A stretch of 64,000 bases of DNA. It comes from Ceratothoa steindachneri. Lineage: Eukaryota > Arthropoda > Malacostraca > Isopoda > Cymothoidae. Where the stretch lies: positions 71,091,637-71,155,636 of the forward strand of contig OZ018330.1 of assembly GCA_963969495.1 (NCBI GenBank), given 5' to 3'. The notes under the pieces were generated by a model. It saw only the letters and a list, made by a program, of their open reading frames with translations, was not told the origin of the DNA and ran no database searches. The stretch's first letter is position 1. Each line of letters starts with the position of its first letter. This document shows positions 57,874 to 64,000 of the stretch, piece by piece. Position numbers and translations under genes: made by a program.

Positions 57874-57963
57874 TATATATTATATAAATCAGAACAACGG
57901 TTTTGGTACTCCTTCTTACGGGAAGAACTTGCACTTCTGGCAACGGTCTTTTGGTGTAATTTT

Positions 57964-58340
57964 GAGTCGCAGGCGACTCTAAATCTCACTATGTCAGTCA
58001 GTCGATCGGTCGTTCGGTCCCCGTTTTGTTTTTATTTTGTTTTGGTAGTAACATTGTAACTATTTAGCCCATTATAACAAAATTTAAAATCTTTATTTTG
58101 TTTTACATTCTCTTTTGAATGATGTAATTACTAAAGTCCTTCCAAGATTAGCCAGGGAATTATTTAGCAGTAACGTCAGAGCTATTCGGCCCATTCTCCT
58201 GAAATTTTAAACATTTCTGTTGTTTTGCATTCTTTTTCGAATGATATAACTGCCAAGGCTCCCCAAGGTTAGTCCGGGAATAATTGAAAGTTTTGAATGT
58301 CGTAAGTTCATAATTCAGAATAAGTGAGAGCACGCGACTT
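57964..58340 (-). repeat. Interspersed repeat family X, copy 2
   Basis: Reverse complement aligns along its whole length with 23,589-23,970, from AAGTCGCGTGCTCTCAC to GAGTCGCCTGCGACTC. The end in this copy is a perfect palindrome, GAGTCGC-AG-GCGACTC. Both internal 130-bp units are present. No ORF. Confidence 0.88.
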
Positions 58341-58649
58341 TTGGTCATCGGACTTTGTTTTACAACTTTTTACCTCTAACTTATTTATCACGATTAACAC
58401 ATAACTTGGTCAACGGCAAAGTCTGAGTTTCAGTTGCTAGTAAGGTATAATTAACCCCTGCAGCAGGAGACCCTGTTAGGGGGCCAGTAAAGGTGGGCTG
58501 ATTCTCTGTCACCAAGTAGAACCCAACTATGAACTGCTGCTTAGGCTAGGCCTAGATATGTAGGGTGACAAAGGAGAGTGCACAATTCGGAATTTAGGCG
58601 AGATGGAATTAGGTTGGATACTGAAGATTTCTCCTTTTTTTAAATCTTC

Positions 58650-59700
58650 AGAAAAACCCTCTCTTCCGAGAGGGGGCACACCGCTCAGGAAATATCAACC
58701 GTCCAGACTTTAAAAGGCTGTCCCATAAACTCACACTAAACGAAAGGAAGAGATCTCGGTATGAAGTAGTGCAAATAATATATTCGAACCTAGAAATTCC
58801 ACTCATCAAATGTATAGACACTCCATCAGGTTTTACCGTTATTTGTCCGGAAATCAAGGACATAGCGCTGTTGTTTTCATCATTTGGAAATATCACACTA
58901 AAAAAAAATAGATTTAGAAGCTAGAAACTAAAAGAAGAACTGCAGAAGAGGCACCAATGGTTCAAAATATCTGAGGTGGTCTAATTTAAAGACCACATTC
59001 ACGTATTAAAATTATTTCCGAATTTACAGATATTCTATCAAAGGTCATTGAAAAGGTGGATTCTTGCTTTCAGCATGAGCATCTCACCCGCCAACATACA
59101 AAGATATGCCTTCCCAAGCATCCAAATATGCTTCAGATGTTATGTCACAGAGGAACACATGACACAAAATTGCACTAAGTAATGACGCAACTGCAACAAC
59201 TCAGGGAAAAGATGTATTAACTATCAAGGGGAGCACAGAACTAGAGAGATTGTCAGGATAAAAGAAACGTGGACAAACAGGATTAAAGATAACTTGAATG
59301 GTAAATGAATGGTAAATAACAACCAGAAAGGAGCGACAACGCAGATTAATTTAGGTGGAACACTCATTGTAAAATATTTACGTGCATACTATGTACACGC
59401 CCACATGATGAACATTGGAAATCTAGGCAGTTATGCAATACAGTAAACAGAATGCGACAAGAAAATGGTCTCGAACCAAGAAATTTACCAAGAAGGTCGA
59501 CTCATCAGCCATATTTAAAATTAGTGCCATGGAAAAGACAAACCAAGCGTTAATCGAGGAGTCAAAAGGAAATGAACAGGCAGTAGAACAAGAAGAGGAC
59601 AAAAACAGCGAGGAGAGAGAGACAGAAATTACCTTTGATGACACTGAGCAAGAAGGTTACTCACAAGATACCCCAAAGAAATAGGAAATCTAAATCTGTA
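58650..59700 (+). pseudogene. LINE ORF1 (gag-like) with CCHC zinc knuckle, broken
   Basis: It reads RYEVVQIIYSNLEIPLIKCI, SGFTVICPEIKDIALLFSSF, then FRCYVTEEHMTQNC. This gives C-x2-C-x5-H-x4-C, a near-standard nucleic-acid-binding knuckle preceded by an RRM-like stretch, as in Jockey/I-group ORF1 proteins. An open piece 59,433-59,684 gives a Glu-rich tail. Several stops. It would coat element RNA. Confidence 0.6.
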
Positions 59701-60199
59701 ACGAAATGGATCGCCGAAGTACCCTCGAACGCAACCAGCGGAGGGAGAACTTAGGCGAAACGAAATAAGAACCAGAAGAAGAAACACATATCTCATCTCA
59801 ATGGATAAGACACCCCGCGGTAACAGACTAAACGAACAGAAATGGACAATTGTAATAATGAAATTAAGAAATTAAAAATACTACAAATTAATACATGCGA
59901 TGCAAAGTCAAGGAATTTATGTACGGAAACTTATTCAGAAATATTGACCCAGGTATTATACTAATATGAGAACATGGAAGAAACACAGAAAACGAGAAAT
60001 TAAAGATATGGAAGTACAATTTTATAGCAATAAATCCTTCAGAAGAGGCATACGACGGAGCTGCAATAGCTATCAATCAAGGATTGCAATTCAAAACAGT
60101 ACAAGGAATGAAAGATGCATATTAGGCTATAGAACTTAAAATGAAGTTAAGCAACATCATTGTGCCAACAGGATACGTGCCCCCAAGTGTCCCCAATTA

Positions 60200-62530
60200 G
60201 CGGTACAAAATTTTATTTAATAACCTATAAACAATAGGGCGCCGGTCATGTTGATGTGGATGGCATCCGGAAAACAACTGAATATACTCATTAACAGAAA
60301 TGCTCTAAAGACTGGTACTAAAATTCTCTACATACCTACTAGGAGAACCTGCCACAAAACCGTACATCTCAATCTGCCATTTCACTATTTTATGGAACCA
60401 GTAGAGATCACATACAGTGTCCATATTGCAACTCTAATGCATATAAACAGTTAACCTGTACAAATCGCTTCGAGAAATTGGAAGGCACACCACATAGCGG
60501 ATTGGGATAAGTACAAAGAGTTACTTCAGACGTATGTAAGCGACCCACTCGGGGAAGCCACTCTAATGGAAATCGATGAAGAGTTGCATAGGATTAGAGA
60601 CGAAATTAAAAAGAAAGAAGGACCCTATCCCCTTTAACTCGTTCTAAACCATTCAAAAAGTTAGATGGACACCAGAAATGGGGGCATTGAACGAAGAGAT
60701 CAGCCAGGTGGCATAAAATATAAGAAGATTCGGTCCATTCGGCACTTACGAAAAACAAAGAGAGAAATGGTATCAAAACATCGAGAAAATAGATGTAGAA
60801 GCATCCCACAAGGGAATTTTGGAAACATATTAACAGATTAAAGCCACGGGCATTAAATGATAGAATGAAAATTAAAGACTTAGGAAACAATATTTTTAAA
60901 AAACAAGTAAGAATTAGAGACATTGTTCAGAGTCCACTGGCAAATCTTTTTAAAAACTCAACGAAGAAGAGAACCATAACTATAACAATGAGTTGGAACA
61001 TCAAATCGTGGCCAATTAAAAGCAGAAATCGAGAGAATATACCCCTTCCACTTTGTCGAAGAAGGGAGAAAGAACGATGGAACAGAGGCCGCCATTACAT
61101 CAGAGGAAATAAAAAAATACGATAAGTATCTTCCAACAAAGAGACTCAGGCAGATCGGTACTCACGAGGTTCACCTACCTTGAATCGCCCCCAAACATAG
61201 TGGAGGGAGTAATAAAAATCTCTAATGCATGTTTGAACACGGGATACTCTTCCTATGAACCGAAAGTATTAAGGATGGTATTCATCCCCAATGCGCGGAA
61301 AACCCCCAGCTCAGGTGGAAAACTATCATCCCGTCTTGCTACTAGATTTTATCGTTAAAATATTCGAAATAATAATCAACAACAGATTGTCGAAATACCT
61401 CGATAATAACAACCTACGGAACAGCTGCCTATTTGGCTTCAATAAAACAGAAGCAAGGAGATGGCCCAGGGGCCATCCTAGAGAAGATTGCGAAAGTAAA
61501 GAGAGAGAAAATGAGCGTAAACAAACATCGTCTTTCGGAACGTGTCCAGGGCTTTTGCAAAGGTTTGGCAGATGGGTATGCAATTCAAGATACTCAGACT
61601 GGGAATAAACAACAAGATCGAAAGGATATTTTGTTATTATATAATGGAGAGACGTGCTTATGTGAAAATAGGACGCCATCAGGGAGGTGAATTCGAGCTC
61701 GCTGCCTGAACATTGAATTCGCCGAAGACATCAGCCAGCTGATAGTTTGCCCTTACAGGAACCGACACATGCCAACTAGAATGATGGCAGAAGAGGTAAG
61801 AAGTATAAATAGATACAAAGAAAAATGGAAAATTAAACAAACGGGATAAATTTAAAATGGTACCCATGTACAGGAAAAGCATCTCACATATATATGTAGA
61901 AGAAGAGCGCTAGAGATACGAAGCACTGTAGGGTGCTTGGGCTAACCATTACGATATCAGGTTACAAATATCACGTTACTGTGAGGGTAAATAGAGGGAT
62001 AAGTGGACTGATATCACTATACAAGTTAAGAAACCTCAGCATGATGAACAAGAGGAAGATTTACCAGGCCATAATAGATTCCGCGATTATTTATCCAACT
62101 ATAGTGATGTACCCGATCTCGATTAGCAACATACTAAGACTCCAAAGAGTATAGGAAAAAGCTATATACATAATAACAAACAACAGATGAGGAAAACTAA
62201 GAAGACAACGAGACCTTTATAGGGAAGTTTAGATGAAGCCACTTAACAGTATAATTTCAAAAAGAATCAGGAAAGTCATAGAAAAGATATATAACTAAAT
62301 ATTGATTTATCTAACCGAATTGCAAAAAGAGCAAGATGGAGAATACAAAGATTATTACCAAATTTCCCAAGAATTATTGAAAGAGGAGAAGAGGAGGAAG
62401 AAGAAATCTACACCTAGAGAAGCAAAGACTACTCGACGACGAATAAAATTAATTAAATTACTGAATTATCATCAGAGAATAACTTATAGACATTATAACC
62501 AGAATAGAAATAGAAAAGATTAGCTTGAGA
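60200..62530 (+). pseudogene. LINE ORF2 (reverse transcriptase), broken
   Basis: Recognisable blocks: QVENYHPVLLLDFIVKIFEI and INNRLSKYLDNNNL (palm start, 61.3 kb), a SVNIVFRNVSRAFAKVW-like region, QFKILRLGINNKIERIFCYY and RRAYVKIGRHQGGEFE (61.6 kb), LGLTITISGYKYHVTVRVNR, then LRNLSMMNKRKIYQAIIDSA and YPISISNILRLQRV (thumb, 62.0 kb). The last match 'kvLGltI...g..yHi..rv.k.......Lyr..nls...k..ly..lirpil.YppipiH'. The YADD region is lost. Inactive. Confidence 0.65.
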
Positions 62531-64000
62531 GATAGTATCCTACAGCAATTTTAGTAAAAAAATACTAATAACTCTTTGAACGCCTTATATAAAGAAACAC
62601 CACTGACAAAGATACAAATAGACACGAATACAAAACAGAAATGGGTGATTCTCATGCGAAGCAAAATGTTAACTATTTCGCTAATATAACTACGTACAAT
62701 GGACGAGATTAGCCTGATTTTCAGGTAAACTAGTGTCTCTTAGCAAACCTCTTACTTCCCACAGTTTTCGACAACTATTATTCATTACACATTCACACAC
62801 GAGACTCACTGTAGATACGTAGGACGGGGTCCATGATAAACAACAACGATCTAGAATAGATACAAGTTACACATTGTGGTTCGAATTCCACGTTAAGCTG
62901 TACGTACCGCGACTAACAAAGTCCACTATTTTGCCTCTTACTATATTTGCTCGCTGCCCTAACCTTAAAGTTTCTTCTTCTCCTCCCTCTCACTCCTATC
63001 CACCGTACTCATGGACAGTGTGGCTGCGGGGGAATACAAAGGAGTACCAGGTCTCACCCTCTCCCGTCCTTGGCCATTTTTTTGAGGACAAAGAGGTGAG
63101 GGGGGGGGGGGTCGGGCAAGCTGTTCATTGTCTTCCACTTCTCTTTTCATTTCTTTCCTAACACTATGTTTTAAGAAAGTGATAAGTGGGATGGGTTGAA
63201 TAATAATTATTTTTTTCTCTTAGTTTGACCAAAAATAAATGGTGAAGTTCAGGCAAAATAAATATGATTATTGAATTTTGGGGAGTTTTTTTAAAACCAA
63301 ACGAATTACAAATGGTGAAGTTCAGTAAATTTATTAAATTTAAGATATGATTGTTTATTTTCTTCGTATATTCGAATTTTTTATCGAACCTCTTTCTAAA
63401 ATATATTTCCCATGTTAATTTTTATCAGGAGGAAATAGCAAGCATCTAAAAAATGTGAAGCAAAATGGAAATATTAAATCAAAATTTAGATGGTAAAATA
63501 TGAGCTCTGAGGATTCTTTTTTCCTATTTCAAAATAATTCAGATTTTTATTTTTTTTTGTCTTTGGGCTTAGAAAATAATGAAAGATCTGAAAAAAGACC
63601 AAGAGTAAATTATTAGAGACAAGAGATGCTTTTTCGTATAACTAATGTTTTTATCTAAGTTCTTTCTAAGAGTTCATTTATAGATAGAAAAATTAAAACG
63701 CAGAGATGTTTTTTTTTAATTAAATTTTTTTATGAAAGTTATTGCTAAGAGTTGTTTTAGAGTTTGAGAAAAACCCTGAAGGCTGTTTTCTTTCCCATAT
63801 CTGAAGCTTTTATGCATTTATTTCTGAGTTGTCACCTTATACTTGTTACTCACTGAGTACGGCCGTATGCTAAAACAAATGTGAAATGCACATTTGAGTA
63901 AAAAACCTTCTTTTTTTTAAATTATTTTACATTTTAGCCTTTTGCATATAATAAATTTATTACTAATTGTGAAGTTACACTAAATCTGATAAAAGTGCAT
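62531..64000. other. AT-rich sequence without recognised feature
   Basis: No gene, element end or microsatellite longer than a few units was seen. A run of G at 63,100 and T-rich stretches are the only notable features. Confidence 0.4.

Larger units (their letters stand above)
58640..62530 (+). mobile_element. Two-ORF non-LTR retrotransposon, decayed
   Basis: ORF1 (58.65-59.7 kb) holds a zinc knuckle, and ORF2 (about 60.2-62.5 kb) holds reverse transcriptase blocks in scattered frames. The same family occurs as a fragment at 19.3-20.7 kb. No terminal tail or target duplication was recognised. It lies upstream of the dynein exons seen. Confidence 0.7.

Noticed and set aside
62874..63161. A 95-codon plus-strand frame, possible host exon
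   Set aside because: No family similarity, no convincing splice sites, and it spans a G run; no support for coding.

Overview
The window looks like invertebrate nuclear DNA, most likely arthropod. It has split exons with GT/AG introns, long pure (TA)n and (TC)n microsatellites, and a dense load of mariner/Tc1, hAT, Merlin-like, CR1-like, L2-like and Jockey-like elements. The mix resembles decapod crustacean genomes, but that placement is a low-confidence inference. No bacterial, plasmid, CRISPR, rRNA or tRNA feature was recognised.

Host gene. The only host gene recognised is an axonemal-type dynein heavy chain on the minus strand. Seven exons from its N-terminal tail (DHC_N1 region) lie in the correct collinear order at 54.3, 47.25, 46.8, 21.1, 9.95, 0.73 and 0.17 kb. 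Five of the six exon joins keep reading phase. The rest of 0-54 kb is therefore intron, with introns of about 25 kb, 11 kb, 9 kb and 7 kb, and nearly all recognisable repeats sit in these introns.

Layout. 1.6-6.5 kb: a decayed full-length CR1-like LINE (copy A). 7.3-8.7 kb: a mariner with perfect 27-bp terminal repeats. 11-20.8 kb: fossil Tc1/mariner pieces, a Jockey-like LINE, a Merlin-like fragment and another LINE. 21.6-22.75 kb: a mariner and a 65-bp-arm hairpin, both inside one (TA)n tract. 22.8-36.8 kb: a nested stack in which a fossil CR1-like LINE holds an 11.4-kb hAT element, the hAT holds a mariner, and the mariner holds a younger CR1-like LINE. 37.0-46.4 kb: two head-to-tail CR1-like LINEs (copies B and C). 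47.3-53.9 kb: LINE remains, a Tc1-like element and an almost intact L2-like LINE. 56.5-57.9 kb: a mariner. 58.6-62.5 kb: a two-ORF LINE fossil.

Main discovery candidate. The hAT element (25,353-36,742) has matching ends and a perfect 8-bp target duplication. It carries the remains of a BED-finger hAT transposase and also a second, unrelated gene. That gene resembles a multicopy arthropod/cnidarian protein family of unknown function, has a CCAAT/TATA promoter-like block upstream, and shows acidic residues spaced like a D/D/E set. It may be a hAT passenger gene, or a remnant of another transposase type.
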